The position numbers and the translations under genes are program-made. Shown piece by piece: positions 8,484 through 17,454 of a stretch of 64,000 nt of DNA. The stretch comes from Pseudomonas sp. FP2335. GTDB lineage: Bacteria > Pseudomonadota > Gammaproteobacteria > Pseudomonadales > Pseudomonadaceae. The DNA is taken from NCBI RefSeq assembly GCF_030687535.1, contig NZ_CP117437.1, forward strand, positions 2,935,501 to 2,999,500. Direction: 5' to 3'. Below the pieces are notes generated by a model. It did not search any database. It worked only from the letters and a program-made list of their open reading frames with translations, and was not told the DNA's origin. Within the stretch, counting starts at the first letter, position 1. Each line of letters starts with the position of its first letter.

Positions 8484-9893
8484 TCAGCCCTCCACCACCC
8501 AGGTGTCCTTGGTTCCGCCGCCTTGCGACGAGTTGACGATCAACGAACCTTCACGCAGTGCCACACGTGTGAGGCCGCCGGGCACCAGGCGGGTTTCCTT
8601 GCCCGACAGCACGAACGGGCGCAGATCGATGTGCCTGGGCGCGATGCCGTTTTCGACAAAGGTCGGGCAGGTGGACAGGCTCAGTGTGGGTTGGGCGATG
8701 TAGGCGTGGGGGCGCGCCTTGATGCGTTGACGGAAGTCCTCGATCTCGGCCGCGCTGGAGGCCGGGCCGACCAGCATGCCGTAGCCGCCGGAGCCCTGGG
8801 TTTCCTTGACCACCAGTTCCGGCAGGTGCGCCAGTACATGGGACAACTCGTCGGGTTTGCGGCACTGGAAGGTCGGCACGTTTTGCAGCACCGGCTCTTC
8901 GTCGAGGTAGAAGCGGATCATCTCCGGCACGTAGGGGTAGATCGACTTGTCATCGGCCACGCCGGTGCCGATGGCGTTGGCCAACACCACGTTGCCGGCG
9001 CAGTAGGCGGCGACCAGGCCGGGCACGCCGAGCATCGACTCGGGGTTGAAGGCCTGCGGGTCGAGGAACGCGTCGTCGATGCGGCGGTAGATCACATCCA
9101 CGGCTTTGGGGCCGTCGGTGGTGCGCATGAACACCTTGAGGTCGTGCACGAACAGGTCGGCGCCCTCCACCAGCTCCACGCCCATTTCCCGGGCAAGGAA
9201 GGCGTGCTCGAAAAACGCGCTGTTGAAGCGCCCGGGGGTGAGTACCACGACGTTGGGGTTGTCCAGGCGGCTTGAGCTTTTGAGGGTCTTGAGCAGCAGG
9301 TTGGGGTAGTGGTCCACCGGCGCGATGCGTTGTTTGGCGAACACCTCGGGGAACAGGCGCATCATCATCTTGCGGTCTTCGAGCATGTAGCTCACGCCGC
9401 TGGGGGTACGCAGGTTGTCTTCGAGCACGTAATAGGTGCCGTCGCCATCGCGCACCAGGTCCACGCCGGAGATGTGCGAGTAGATGTCGCGGTGCAGGTC
9501 GAGGCCGACCATGGCCTGCTGGTAACCCTCGTTGCCCAGCACCTGGTCCGCGGGAATGATCCCGGCCTTGATGATGCGCCGGTCGTGGTAGATGTCGGCG
9601 AGGAACATGTTCAGCGCCGTGACGCGCTGGATGCAGCCACGTTCGATCACGCGCCACTCACTGGCGGGGATGCTGCGCGGGATGATGTCGAAGGGGATCA
9701 GGCGCTCGGTATCTTGCTCGTCGCCATACAAGGTGAAGGTGATGCCGGCGCGGTGGAACAGCAAGTCGGCTTCACGGCGACGCTGGGCCAGCAGTTCCGG
9801 TGGCGTATTGGCCAACCAGCGGGAGAATTCCTGATAGTGCGCGCGGCAGGCGCCGTTTGCGTCATTCATTTCATCGAAGAAAGATCGAGCCAT
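8484..9893 (-). CDS. Circularly permuted ATP-grasp type 2 protein (DUF404/DUF407)
   Basis: A 469-residue predicted ATP-dependent carboxylate-amine ligase. It shows the family's N-terminal region with FHRAGITFTLYGD and GCIQRVTALNMFLADIYHD, and later the nucleotide-binding motif VVKETQGSGGYGMLVGP. A ribosome binding site AAGG lies 8 nt upstream of the ATG. It is the first gene of a two-gene operon with the alpha-E protein. By family knowledge such ligases join amino acids or modify peptides; the substrate is not known. A transglutaminase-like gene, often the third member, is not present in the window beside it. Confidence 0.9.
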   Translation of the reverse strand: MARSFFDEMNDANGACRAHYQEFSRWLANTPPELLAQRRREADLLFHRAGITFTLYGDEQDTERLIPFDIIPRSIPASEWRVIERGCIQRVTALNMFLADIYHDRRIIKAGIIPADQVLGNEGYQQAMVGLDLHRDIYSHISGVDLVRDGDGTYYVLEDNLRTPSGVSYMLEDRKMMMRLFPEVFAKQRIAPVDHYPNLLLKTLKSSSRLDNPNVVVLTPGRFNSAFFEHAFLAREMGVELVEGADLFVHDLKVFMRTTDGPKAVDVIYRRIDDAFLDPQAFNPESMLGVPGLVAAYCAGNVVLANAIGTGVADDKSIYPYVPEMIRFYLDEEPVLQNVPTFQCRKPDELSHVLAHLPELVVKETQGSGGYGMLVGPASSAAEIEDFRQRIKARPHAYIAQPTLSLSTCPTFVENGIAPRHIDLRPFVLSGKETRLVPGGLTRVALREGSLIVNSSQGGGTKDTWVVEG

Positions 9894-10378
9894 TCCAGTA
9901 CCTTGTCAGTGCCGAGTGGGGCTTGGGGGGCACTGCCGTTTAAAAAAACGCATGTTTTTATGAACCCATGGCTGAAGGTGCCAATGGGCCTGGTCCTTAC
10001 TTTCTTATGGGGTCGGCTCTGGGTCGGGTTGTAACGAAAGCTCCTGTGTGCGGGCAGTGTTCAATGACTAAAGCAATGCCTGTGCCGGAACCTCTAAATC
10101 CCTAAACTGCGAACCCGCGCAACCTGTAGTGAGCGGGCTTGCCCCGCGCTGGGGGGCGCAGCCGCCCCAAACCCAGGCACCGCGGTCTTCCTGAAATACC
10201 GCGGCGGTCTTGTTGGGGCGGCTTCGCCCCCCAGCGCGGGGCAAGCCCGCTCACTACAAGGGCAACAGCTCGCACAGGGGGAGGGTGCGCTTTGCGCTGA
10301 TTTGGTGCGCGAACAAACTTGAACTTCATCCGGTGCCCCTTCTTCTAACAGGACTCGACCTCCCCACGGAGCACCGCC
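9894..10378. other. 485-bp intergenic region with BIME
   Basis: Between the divergent ATP-grasp gene and the membrane protein gene. It contains the large REP inverted repeat at 10125-10258. A 24-codon frame at 9960-10034 would encode a very hydrophobic peptide but has no ribosome binding site. No other structure seen. Confidence 0.5.
10125..10258. repeat. BIME: inverted pair of REP elements (TAGTGAGCGGGCTTG type)
   Basis: The left arm starts TGTAGTGAGCGGGCTTGCCC at 10125 and the right arm ends with its reverse complement at 10258. Inner arms (GGGGCGGCTTCGCC type) also pair. The same family occurs at 17283-17416. These are palindromic REP pairs as spread by RAYT transposases in fluorescent pseudomonads; no RAYT gene is in the window. 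Confidence 0.9.
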
Positions 10379-10924
10379 GTGCCCAGAATCATCTCGCCGC
10401 ATTCCCCGGAAACGGCCCTGACCGACCACAGCGAACACAACGCCAAGATCTTCGGCTCGCCCAAGGATCGCCTGGACTTCTACCGCCGTGAGATCCAGTA
10501 CGAAACCACGATCCTGGCCAACCGCACAGACGCCTACCTCACCGCGCAATCCTTCCTGGTCATCGCCTTCGTCTCCGGCATGGGCAACCTCAACCCCGAG
10601 TGGGGCAAGTTGTTCACCCTGGTGGTGCCGGCGTTCCTGGTCTTGCTCGGCATTCTCAGTTCGCTGAACGCCTGGCCGGGGATTCGCGCGGCGTATGAAA
10701 TCATCGACCACTGGCACTACAAGCAAAGCGAGCTGTTGCGCAGTGAACCGGTGATGGGCCTTGCGTACGACGATTCACCGCTGTTCTGCGAAACCGAGTC
10801 GTCCCACAAGGGCTACCGCAAGTCGCTGCTATTCTCAATGCGTGCGCCGTGGCTGTTTATGGTGTTCTGGCTGTTGCTGGGCGCCTATGCGTTTTATATC
10901 CAGGTGGACAACCCGGGTTCATAG
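10379..10924 (+). CDS. Small inner-membrane protein of unknown function
   Basis: A 181-residue protein starting at GTG (10379) with GGAG 7 nt upstream. The N-terminal 50 residues are soluble (KDRLDFYRREIQYETTILANRTDAYLTAQ), followed by two hydrophobic helices at about residues 55-72 and 78-97, a hydrophilic loop, and a third helix at about 157-175 (APWLFMVFWLLLGAYAFYI). I do not recognise a characterised family; the layout resembles conserved uncharacterised pseudomonad membrane proteins. A small acidic ORF follows 11 bp downstream, probably in the same transcript. Function unknown. Confidence 0.75.
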   Translation: MPRIISPHSPETALTDHSEHNAKIFGSPKDRLDFYRREIQYETTILANRTDAYLTAQSFLVIAFVSGMGNLNPEWGKLFTLVVPAFLVLLGILSSLNAWPGIRAAYEIIDHWHYKQSELLRSEPVMGLAYDDSPLFCETESSHKGYRKSLLFSMRAPWLFMVFWLLLGAYAFYIQVDNPGS

Positions 10925-10935
10925 AGGTGTGGATC

Positions 10936-11052
10936 ATGTCGGATGAACGTGAGCAGGAACCGGAAGAGGAACTCAACGACCCCGGCAACGAAGACCCGGG
11001 CTCGCTGATGGATGATGCGCAGGTGCCGCTCATCGAAGAGCAGGAGCCTTAG
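10936..11052 (+). CDS. Small acidic protein, 38 aa
   Basis: A 38-codon ORF starting at ATG 10936, 11 bp after the membrane protein stop, with GAGG-like ribosome binding sequence overlapping that stop. The product is extremely acidic (EQEPEEELNDP, then DPGSLMDDAQVPLIEEQEP) and has almost no basic residues. It has no recognisable domain. Its position suggests cotranscription with the membrane protein. It is too short for most automatic gene calls. Confidence 0.5.
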   Translation: MSDEREQEPEEELNDPGNEDPGSLMDDAQVPLIEEQEP

Positions 11053-11204
11053 CGCACCGCTCCAACAGCCATGACTGCCCCGCACCCTGCAAGCTGATCG
11101 CACCCAACCTCCTGTCCCAAGGCCAATGGCGGCGCTGTGGCTACCACTGCGCGCGATGGACTGTGCGTGCGCACTAATCTGACTTTCGCACAAAAGTCGT
11201 TGGT

Positions 11205-11214
11205 GAAACGTTTC
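11205..11214. promoter_or_regulatory. LacI-family operator (GAAACGTTTC)
   Basis: A perfect 10-bp palindrome GAAACGTTTC with the central CG step typical of LacI/GalR-family sites; RbsR and Cra (FruR) sites share this core. It lies about 105 bp before the ABC importer operon and is a likely target of the operon's own LacI regulator or of Cra. Confidence 0.6.
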
Positions 11215-11235
11215 TTCAAGCACAAAAACAGCTAA

Positions 11236-11247
11236 GCAAGCGCTTGC
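11236..11247. promoter_or_regulatory. Second LacI-family operator (GCAAGCGCTTGC)
   Basis: A perfect 12-bp palindrome, again centred on CG, 31 bp from the first operator centre to centre (close to three helical turns). The spacing would place two regulator dimers on the same face of the DNA. It is about 70 bp upstream of the operon's first gene and probably overlaps its promoter. Confidence 0.6.
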
Positions 11248-11317
11248 GCAAGCAAAAGCTTCTGTTTTAGAGTCGGCCCCGCTCGACCACAAAAATAATA
11301 AAACCAGGAGCTCAGCC

Positions 11318-12850
11318 ATGAGCCTTGAACCCTTGCTTGAGATGCAGGGCATCAGCAAAACCTTCAACGGTTTGCGTGTGCTCAAGAATGTCGGCCTGAA
11401 GGTCTACCCCGGCGAAATCCACGCCTTGATGGGGGAGAACGGCGCCGGCAAATCCACCTTGATGAAAATCCTCTCCGGCGCCTACCAGGCCGATCCCGGC
11501 GGTGAAATCCGCATCGCCGGCCAACCCGTCGCCAGCTTCGACCCTGCTACCGCCAAAACCCTCGGCATTGCCGTGATCTATCAGGAACTGAGCCTGTGCC
11601 CCAACCTCAGCGTGGCCGAGAACATCTACCTGGGGCGTGAACTGCGGCGCGGCTGGACCATCGACCGCAAGGGCATGCAGGACGGTTGCCGCGAGGTGCT
11701 GCAACGCCTGGGCGCCGAGTTCACGGCGGCGACGCGGGTCAGCAGCCTGTCGATCGCCGAGCGCCAACTGGTGGAAATCGCCCGCGCCCTGCATGCCCAC
11801 GCCAAGATCCTGGTGATGGACGAACCGACCACGCCGCTGTCCTCCCGCGAGACCGACCGCTTGTTTGCGTTGATCAAGCAACTGCGCAGCCAGGGCCTGG
11901 CGATCATCTATATCAGCCACCGCATGGCCGAGATCTATGAGTTGTCGGACCGGGTCTCGGTGCTGCGCGATGGCCAATACATCGGCGAACTGACCCGCGA
12001 CGCGCTGTCGGCCGAGGTGCTGGTGAAAATGATGGTGGGCCGCGACCTGTCCGGCTTCTACAAGAAGGAGCACGCCGCCTATAACCCCGGAGACGTGGTG
12101 ATGCGCGTGCGCGACATGGCCGACGGCAAGCGCGTGCGCAATTGCAGCTTCGACCTGCATGCCGGTGAAGTACTGGGCATCGCCGGGTTGGTGGGGGCAG
12201 GGCGCACCGAGCTGGCGCGGCTGATCTTTGGTGCCGACCCACGCACCCACGGCAGCCTTGAAGTGGTCGGCAAGAACGTCACTCAACTGCGCACCCCGGC
12301 GGACGCGATCCGCGCCGGCGTGGTGTACCTCACCGAGGACCGCAAGGCCCAGGGCCTGTTCCTCGACATGAGCGTGGCCGACAACATCAACGTCTGCGCC
12401 TGCGTGCCGGACGCCCACGCCGGTGGCGTGCTGGACCGCGGCCACGGCGCGCAGCGTGCCAGTGAAGCGATCAAGGCACTGTCGATCCGGGTGGCGTCGG
12501 GCAAGGTCAATGTCGGCGCGTTGTCCGGCGGCAACCAGCAAAAAGTGCTGCTGGCGCGGTTGCTGGAGGTCAAGCCGCATGTGCTGATCCTCGACGAGCC
12601 GACGCGGGGCGTAGACATCGGCTCCAAATCCGAGATCTACCGCATCATCAATCAACTGGCGCAGGCCGGCGTGGGCATCGTGGTGATCTCCAGCGAACTG
12701 CCGGAGATCATCGGCACTTGCGACCGTGTGCTGATCATGCGCGAAGGCCAGTTGGTCGCCGAGGTCGGCGGCGCATCCGGTCAGGTTATTTCCCAGGAAC
12801 GCATTATTGACCTCGCCACGGGTGGCGATCAGGTGGTGGCCAATGGCTGA
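11318..12850 (+). CDS. Sugar ABC transporter ATP-binding protein, RbsA/XylG type
   Basis: A 510-residue double-ATPase subunit of a CUT2-class sugar importer. The first half has Walker [10 protein letters not shown], signature [15 protein letters not shown] and Walker [12 protein letters not shown]. The second half has a degenerate P-loop ([11 protein letters not shown]) and an intact LSGGNQQK signature with [12 protein letters not shown], as usual in RbsA. It sits in the cytoplasm against the permease. The stop overlaps the permease start by 8 bp. It is first in an operon with permease, binding protein, LacI regulator and xylulokinase, so a pentose or pentulose is the likely substrate. Confidence 0.93.
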   Translation: MSLEPLLEMQGISKTFNGLRVLKNVGLKVYPGEIHALMGENGAGKSTLMKILSGAYQADPGGEIRIAGQPVASFDPATAKTLGIAVIYQELSLCPNLSVAENIYLGRELRRGWTIDRKGMQDGCREVLQRLGAEFTAATRVSSLSIAERQLVEIARALHAHAKILVMDEPTTPLSSRETDRLFALIKQLRSQGLAIIYISHRMAEIYELSDRVSVLRDGQYIGELTRDALSAEVLVKMMVGRDLSGFYKKEHAAYNPGDVVMRVRDMADGKRVRNCSFDLHAGEVLGIAGLVGAGRTELARLIFGADPRTHGSLEVVGKNVTQLRTPADAIRAGVVYLTEDRKAQGLFLDMSVADNINVCACVPDAHAGGVLDRGHGAQRASEAIKALSIRVASGKVNVGALSGGNQQKVLLARLLEVKPHVLILDEPTRGVDIGSKSEIYRIINQLAQAGVGIVVISSELPEIIGTCDRVLIMREGQLVAEVGGASGQVISQERIIDLATGGDQVVANG

Positions 12851-13823
12851 ATTGCAGATGACGACAACAATGGGCAAGGCAGAACGTGCAAGAGAGTTGA
12901 TGCGCACGGTGGGCATGTTGCCGGTGCTGGTGCTGTTGCTGGTGGGCTTTGCCCTGGCCAGCGAAAACTTCCTGACTATGCAGAACCTGTCGATCATCAC
13001 CCAGCAGGCCTCGGTCAATGTGGTGCTGGCGGCGGGCATGACCTTTGTGATCCTCACGGCGGGCATCGACCTGTCGGTGGGCGCGATCCTGGCGGCTTCG
13101 GCGGTAGTGGCGTTGCAGGCATCGATGTCGCCGCAGTTCGGCATGTTCGGGATCGCGGCGGGCATCGGTTTTGGCCTGTTGCTGGGCTTGGTCAACGGCG
13201 GCTTGATCGCGTTCATGCGCCTGCCGCCGTTCATCGTCACCCTCGGTGCGCTGACTGCCATGCGCGGTTTGGCGCGCTTGCTGGCGGACGACAAGACCGT
13301 GTTCAACCCGGACCTGCCGTTTGCCTTTATCGGCAACGACTCGATCCTCGGCGTGCCGTGGCTGGTGGTGATTGCCGTGGCGGTGGTGGGGTTGTCGTGG
13401 TTCATCCTGCGCCGCACCGTGATGGGCGTGCAGATCTATTCGGTGGGCGGCAATCCGGAAGCGGCGCGGCTGTCGGGGATCAAGGTGTGGAAGGTGTTGC
13501 TGTTCGTCTACGCCATGTCCGGCGCATTGGCCGGGCTCGGGGCGGTGATGAGTGCTTCGCGGCTGTTCGCGGCCAACGGCCTGCAACTGGGCCAATCCTA
13601 TGAGCTGGATGCGATTGCCGCAGTGATCCTCGGCGGCACCAGTTTTACCGGCGGCGTCGGCACTATCGGCGGCACGCTGATCGGGGCCCTGATCATTGCG
13701 GTGCTCACCAACGGCCTGGTGCTGCTGGGGGTGTCGGACATCTGGCAATACATCATCAAGGGCATCGTGATCATTGGCGCGGTGGCGCTGGATCGTTATC
13801 GCCAATCCGGTGCACGCACCTGA
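12843..13823 (+). CDS. Sugar ABC transporter permease, RbsC type
   Basis: A 326-residue integral membrane permease. It contains the BPD_transp_2 hallmarks [28 protein letters not shown]-like ([13 protein letters not shown]) and the cytoplasmic coupling region [11 protein letters not shown], plus [13 protein letters not shown]. The ATG at 12843 overlaps the upstream ATPase stop; an earlier in-frame start would extend into an unlikely basic N-terminus. It is expected to form the homodimeric channel of the importer. Confidence 0.93.
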   Translation: MAELQMTTTMGKAERARELMRTVGMLPVLVLLLVGFALASENFLTMQNLSIITQQASVNVVLAAGMTFVILTAGIDLSVGAILAASAVVALQASMSPQFGMFGIAAGIGFGLLLGLVNGGLIAFMRLPPFIVTLGALTAMRGLARLLADDKTVFNPDLPFAFIGNDSILGVPWLVVIAVAVVGLSWFILRRTVMGVQIYSVGGNPEAARLSGIKVWKVLLFVYAMSGALAGLGAVMSASRLFAANGLQLGQSYELDAIAAVILGGTSFTGGVGTIGGTLIGALIIAVLTNGLVLLGVSDIWQYIIKGIVIIGAVALDRYRQSGART

Positions 13824-13860
13824 TTTCACTCGTACAACAACAATCACAAGAGAGACCCGT

Positions 13861-14793
13861 ATGAACTTCAAACGCGTATTTCCCGTTATTGCCCTGGCGG
13901 CCCTGATGTCCCAAGCCGTCGAGGCGCGTGAGTTGAAAGCCCTTGGCATCAGCATGGGCTCGCTCGGCAACCCGTACTTCGTGACCCTGGCCGATGGCGC
14001 CACGGCGCGGGCCAAGGCGCTGAACCCCAACGTCAAGGTCACCTCGGTGTCAGCCGACTATGACTTGAGCAAGCAGTTTTCGCAGATCGATAACTTCATT
14101 TCGTCCAAGGTCGACCTGATCCTGATCAACGCCGTCGACCCGTCGGCCATGGCCTCGGCGATCAAGAAAGCCCGTGACGCCGGGATTGTCGTGGTCGCCG
14201 TGGATGTGGATGCCAAAGGGGTCAACGCCACGGTGCAGACCGACAATGTCGAAGCCGGCAAGCTGGCCTGCCAGTACCTGGTGGACAAGCTGGGCGGCAA
14301 GGGCAATGTGATCATCCAGAACGGCCCGCAGGTCACGGCCGTGACCGACCGCGTCAAAGGCTGCAAGGCGGCGCTGGCCGGTGCGCCGCAGATCAAGGTG
14401 CTGTCCGACGACCAGGACGGCAAAGGCTCGCGCGAAGGCGGCCTGAATGTGATGCAGGGCTACCTCACGCGTTTCCCGAAAATCGACGGTTTGTTCGCGA
14501 TCAACGACCCGCAAGCCATCGGCAGCGACCTGGCCGCCAAGCAACTCAAGCGCAGTGGCATCGTCATCACCTCGGTGGACGGTGCGCCGGACATTGAGAA
14601 CGCGCTGAAGACCGACACGCAGATCCAGGCCTCGGCCAGCCAGGACCCCTGGGCCATGGCGCAGACGGCGGTGGATGTGGGCAACGACATTCTGAATGAC
14701 AAAGCCCCTGGCGAAGCGGTTACCCTGCTCACGCCAAAACTGATCACCCGCGACAACGTCGGTACGTACAGCGGTTGGTCGAGCAAACATTGA
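13861..14793 (+). CDS. Periplasmic sugar-binding protein of the ABC importer, RbsB-like
   Basis: A 310-residue type I periplasmic binding protein with a signal peptide (MNFKRVFPVIALAALMSQAVEA). The mature N-terminus LKALGISMGSLGNPYFVTLADG and the hinge motifs (AINDPQAIGSD, VTSVDGAPD) are those of the RbsB/XylF group. Ligand specificity cannot be read directly. The downstream xylulokinase points to a pentulose, pentose or pentitol. GAGAGA-like ribosome binding site before the ATG. Confidence 0.92.
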   Translation: MNFKRVFPVIALAALMSQAVEARELKALGISMGSLGNPYFVTLADGATARAKALNPNVKVTSVSADYDLSKQFSQIDNFISSKVDLILINAVDPSAMASAIKKARDAGIVVVAVDVDAKGVNATVQTDNVEAGKLACQYLVDKLGGKGNVIIQNGPQVTAVTDRVKGCKAALAGAPQIKVLSDDQDGKGSREGGLNVMQGYLTRFPKIDGLFAINDPQAIGSDLAAKQLKRSGIVITSVDGAPDIENALKTDTQIQASASQDPWAMAQTAVDVGNDILNDKAPGEAVTLLTPKLITRDNVGTYSGWSSKH

Positions 14794-14814
14794 TCGATTA
14801 AGGGGAACAGCAAC

Positions 14815-15807
14815 GTGGTGACCATGGATGACGTGGCCAGCCGGGCAGGGGTGTCGACGTCAACCGTGTCCCACGTGTTGAACGGCACCCGCAAGGTCAG
14901 CCCGGCCTCGGTGCAGGCGGTGCAGCAGGCGATCCAGGCGTTGGGGTACATTCCCAACACCCTGGCGCGCTCGCTGGCGCGGTCGAGCACCAGCACGATT
15001 GGCGTGGCGATCTCGGCGCTGTCCAACCACTACTTCAGCGAAACCGTGCACGCCATTGAAAGCGAGTGCGCCAAGCACGGCTACATGATGCTGTTTGTCG
15101 ACACCCACGACGACCCGGAGCAGGAGCTACGAGTGGTCACGGCGCTGCATCACCGGCGTGTCGACGGGGTGATCCTTGCGCCGTCGAACGACTCGAAGGC
15201 GCTGGAGTACCTGCGCACCAACCAGATCCCGGCAGTGCTGGTGGACCGCATGATGAGCGCGCAATTCGATCAGGTCGGGGTGGAGAATACCCAGGCCACC
15301 CAGGCCCTGATCACCCATTTGATTGGCCACGGGCACCGCCGCATCGGTTTTATCGCCGGGCGTACGGGGTTCAGCACCACGGACGAGCGGGTTGCCGGCT
15401 ATAAGGCCGCTTTGCAGGCGGCGGGGTTGGCGTTTGATCCGCAGTTGCTGGTCAACGGCGGCTCCAACACCGAGCCGGCACGCCAGGCCACGGTGCAGTT
15501 GCTCGGGCTGGATGCACCGCCCACGGCAATCATGGCCGGGAACAACCTGATGACCCTTGGCGCGATGCACGCCCTGCGTGACGCGCAGCTAGAGGTGCCA
15601 GGACAGATGGCCTTGGTGGGGTTTGATGATTTTGACTGGGCCGATTTCTTCGTGCCGCGCCTGACGTTGATTGCCCAGCCGGTCAACGACCTGGGCGCGC
15701 GTGCGGTGCACCTGCTGCTGCAGCGCATGGCGACACCCGAGGCAACGCCGCACAGCGTGCGCCTGGCGCCGAGCCTGCAACTGCGCAATTCATGTGGCTG
15801 TATCTGA
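14815..15807 (+). CDS. LacI-family transcriptional regulator
   Basis: A 330-residue repressor. The N-terminal helix-turn-helix is VTMDDVASRAGVSTSTVSHVLNG, followed by the hinge helix LARSLARSST and a periplasmic-binding-like effector domain (VDGVILAPSND, GHRRIGFIAGR, VGFDDFDWADF). GTG at 14815 is chosen because AGGGGA lies 8 nt upstream; an ATG at 14824 would still leave the fold intact. Being inside the operon, it most likely autoregulates through the two palindromes at 11205-11247 in response to the imported sugar. Confidence 0.92.
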   Translation: MVTMDDVASRAGVSTSTVSHVLNGTRKVSPASVQAVQQAIQALGYIPNTLARSLARSSTSTIGVAISALSNHYFSETVHAIESECAKHGYMMLFVDTHDDPEQELRVVTALHHRRVDGVILAPSNDSKALEYLRTNQIPAVLVDRMMSAQFDQVGVENTQATQALITHLIGHGHRRIGFIAGRTGFSTTDERVAGYKAALQAAGLAFDPQLLVNGGSNTEPARQATVQLLGLDAPPTAIMAGNNLMTLGAMHALRDAQLEVPGQMALVGFDDFDWADFFVPRLTLIAQPVNDLGARAVHLLLQRMATPEATPHSVRLAPSLQLRNSCGCI

Positions 15808-15823
15808 TTGGAATGACACGCGT

Positions 15824-17287
15824 ATGAGCCGTCCTGTTTCCCTCGGCATAGACCTCGGCACTTCAGAACTCAAGGCGATCCTGATGGACCTTGACGGCAC
15901 GGTATTGGCCCACGCCGGCGTGCGATTGAGTGTGTCGCGGCGCCACAGTGGCTGGTCCGAGCAGGCGCCGCAGGACTGGTGGCAGGCGTGTGTGCAGGCG
16001 TTGGCGCAACTGCGGGCGCACCCGGCCTTTGCCCGGGTGGCGTGTATCGGCTTGTCCGGGCAGATGCATGGTGCGGTGCTGTTGGGGCGGGACGACCGGG
16101 TGTTGTATCCGGCGATCCTGTGGGACGACTCCCGTGCCATCGCTGAGGCTCAAGAGCTGGGCGCGGGCTTTGCAGACGTCACCGGTAGCCTGCCGATGGC
16201 CGGGTTGACCGCGCCTAAGCTGCTGTGGCTGCAACGCCACGAGCCTGAGGTGTTCCAGGCAATTGACTGTGTGTTGTCGCCCAAGGATTACCTGCGTTTG
16301 CGCTTGAGTGGCGAGCGCGTCAGCGAGATGTCGGATGCCGCCGGTACGCTGTGGCTGGATGTGGCGAACCGTGAATGGTTCGGCCCGATGGTTGGCGCCA
16401 GCGGCCTGGTGCTGCAGCAGTTGCCGAGGCTGGTGGAAGGCGGCGCGGCCAGCGCCGTGCTGACCGCGACCGGCCTGGGCTTGCCTGCCGGGGTGGTGAT
16501 CGCCGGTGGCGGGGGCGACAACCCGGTGGCCGCCGTAGGCATCGGCGCGATCAATGCGGGTGACGGGTTCATCACCCTGGGCACCAGCGCTGCGATTGTG
16601 GCAATCACCGATCACGCCGCCGGCAATCCGGCCAGCGCCGTGCACAGTTTCTGTCATGCGCTGCCCGGACGCTGGTACACCATGGGCGCGATGCTGGCGG
16701 GTGCCAGTTGCCTGCGCTGGGTCACGCGGCTGACCGGCACGCGGGATGAGCAGGCGTTGCTGGAGCAGGTGCAGGCGCAACTGCCGATCGCACAGGGGGT
16801 GCCACTGTCGGCACCGCTGTTTCTGCCTTACCTGGCTGGAGAACGCACGCCGCATAACGACCCGTTGCTGCGCGGTGGATTCATGAACCTGGGCCACGAC
16901 TGCACTCCGGCGCTGCTCGGGTATGCGGTGATGGAGGGGGTGGGCTTTGGTTTGCTCGATGCGTTGCACGCGGTGCAATCGGCGGGGGCCCGCGTCGGCG
17001 CGTGTGCCTTGGTCGGCGGCGGGGCGCGCAGTGAGTACTGGGCGCAGCTGTTGGCCAACATCCTGCAGCGGGAGATCTTCACGTTGCATGGCAGTGAGTT
17101 GAGCGCGTGCGTGGGGGCGGCGAAGCTGGGGCTCATGGCGATCGGGCAGGGCGCCGGGTTGCTGCAGGCGGGGATGCCGGTCAAGGCGCGTTACCAGCCG
17201 GATGTCGGGCAACAGCCGCTGCTGGAGGCGCGCTATCGCAAGTTCAAAGGTTTATTGGAGGCGGCCAAGACACTGCACGGCTTGTAG
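15824..17287 (+). CDS. xylB: Xylulokinase, FGGY family
   Basis: A 487-residue FGGY carbohydrate kinase. The phosphate-1 motif GIDLGTSELKAILMD and the xylulokinase-specific GLSGQMHGAVLL identify D-xylulose as likely substrate; VLSPKDYLRLRLSG and LVGGGARSEYWAQLLANI are further family motifs. It starts 16 bp after the LacI gene stop. There is no isomerase or polyol dehydrogenase in the operon, so xylulose must be imported as such or made elsewhere. The stop codon lies inside the left end of a BIME. Confidence 0.9.
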   Translation: MSRPVSLGIDLGTSELKAILMDLDGTVLAHAGVRLSVSRRHSGWSEQAPQDWWQACVQALAQLRAHPAFARVACIGLSGQMHGAVLLGRDDRVLYPAILWDDSRAIAEAQELGAGFADVTGSLPMAGLTAPKLLWLQRHEPEVFQAIDCVLSPKDYLRLRLSGERVSEMSDAAGTLWLDVANREWFGPMVGASGLVLQQLPRLVEGGAASAVLTATGLGLPAGVVIAGGGGDNPVAAVGIGAINAGDGFITLGTSAAIVAITDHAAGNPASAVHSFCHALPGRWYTMGAMLAGASCLRWVTRLTGTRDEQALLEQVQAQLPIAQGVPLSAPLFLPYLAGERTPHNDPLLRGGFMNLGHDCTPALLGYAVMEGVGFGLLDALHAVQSAGARVGACALVGGGARSEYWAQLLANILQREIFTLHGSELSACVGAAKLGLMAIGQGAGLLQAGMPVKARYQPDVGQQPLLEARYRKFKGLLEAAKTLHGL

Positions 17288-17416
17288 TGAGCGGGCTTGC
17301 CCGCGCTGGGGGGGGCGAAGCCGCCCCAAACGGTACGCTGCGGTGGGTCAGGAAGACCGAGGTGTCTGGGTTTGGGGCGGCTTCGCCACCCGGCGCGGGC
17401 AAGCCCGCTCACTACA
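17283..17416. repeat. BIME: second TAGTGAGCGGGCTTG-type REP pair
   Basis: TGTAGTGAGCGGGCTTGCCC begins at 17283 and its reverse complement ends at 17416, with inner GGGGCGGCTTCGCC arms. Same family as 10125-10258. The element begins within the xylB stop codon, so the transcript's 3' end would fold into this hairpin. Confidence 0.9.
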
Positions 17417-17454
17417 GGCCTGCGCAGTACATTTCGAGCGCGGGGAAAGCAGCG

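Noticed and set aside
9960..10034. 24-residue hydrophobic peptide ORF
   Set aside because: It has no ribosome binding site and the hydrophobicity can arise by chance; not listed as a gene.
11312..14042. Long minus-strand open frames opposite the ABC importer genes
   Set aside because: They are antisense to genes with Walker motifs and permease signatures; no ribosome binding site or domain is seen.
15824..17287. Naming the kinase as ribokinase and the importer as rbs
   Set aside because: Ribokinase is a PfkB-family enzyme, while this is an FGGY kinase with the xylulokinase GLSGQMHG motif. Importer genes were therefore left without rbs symbols.
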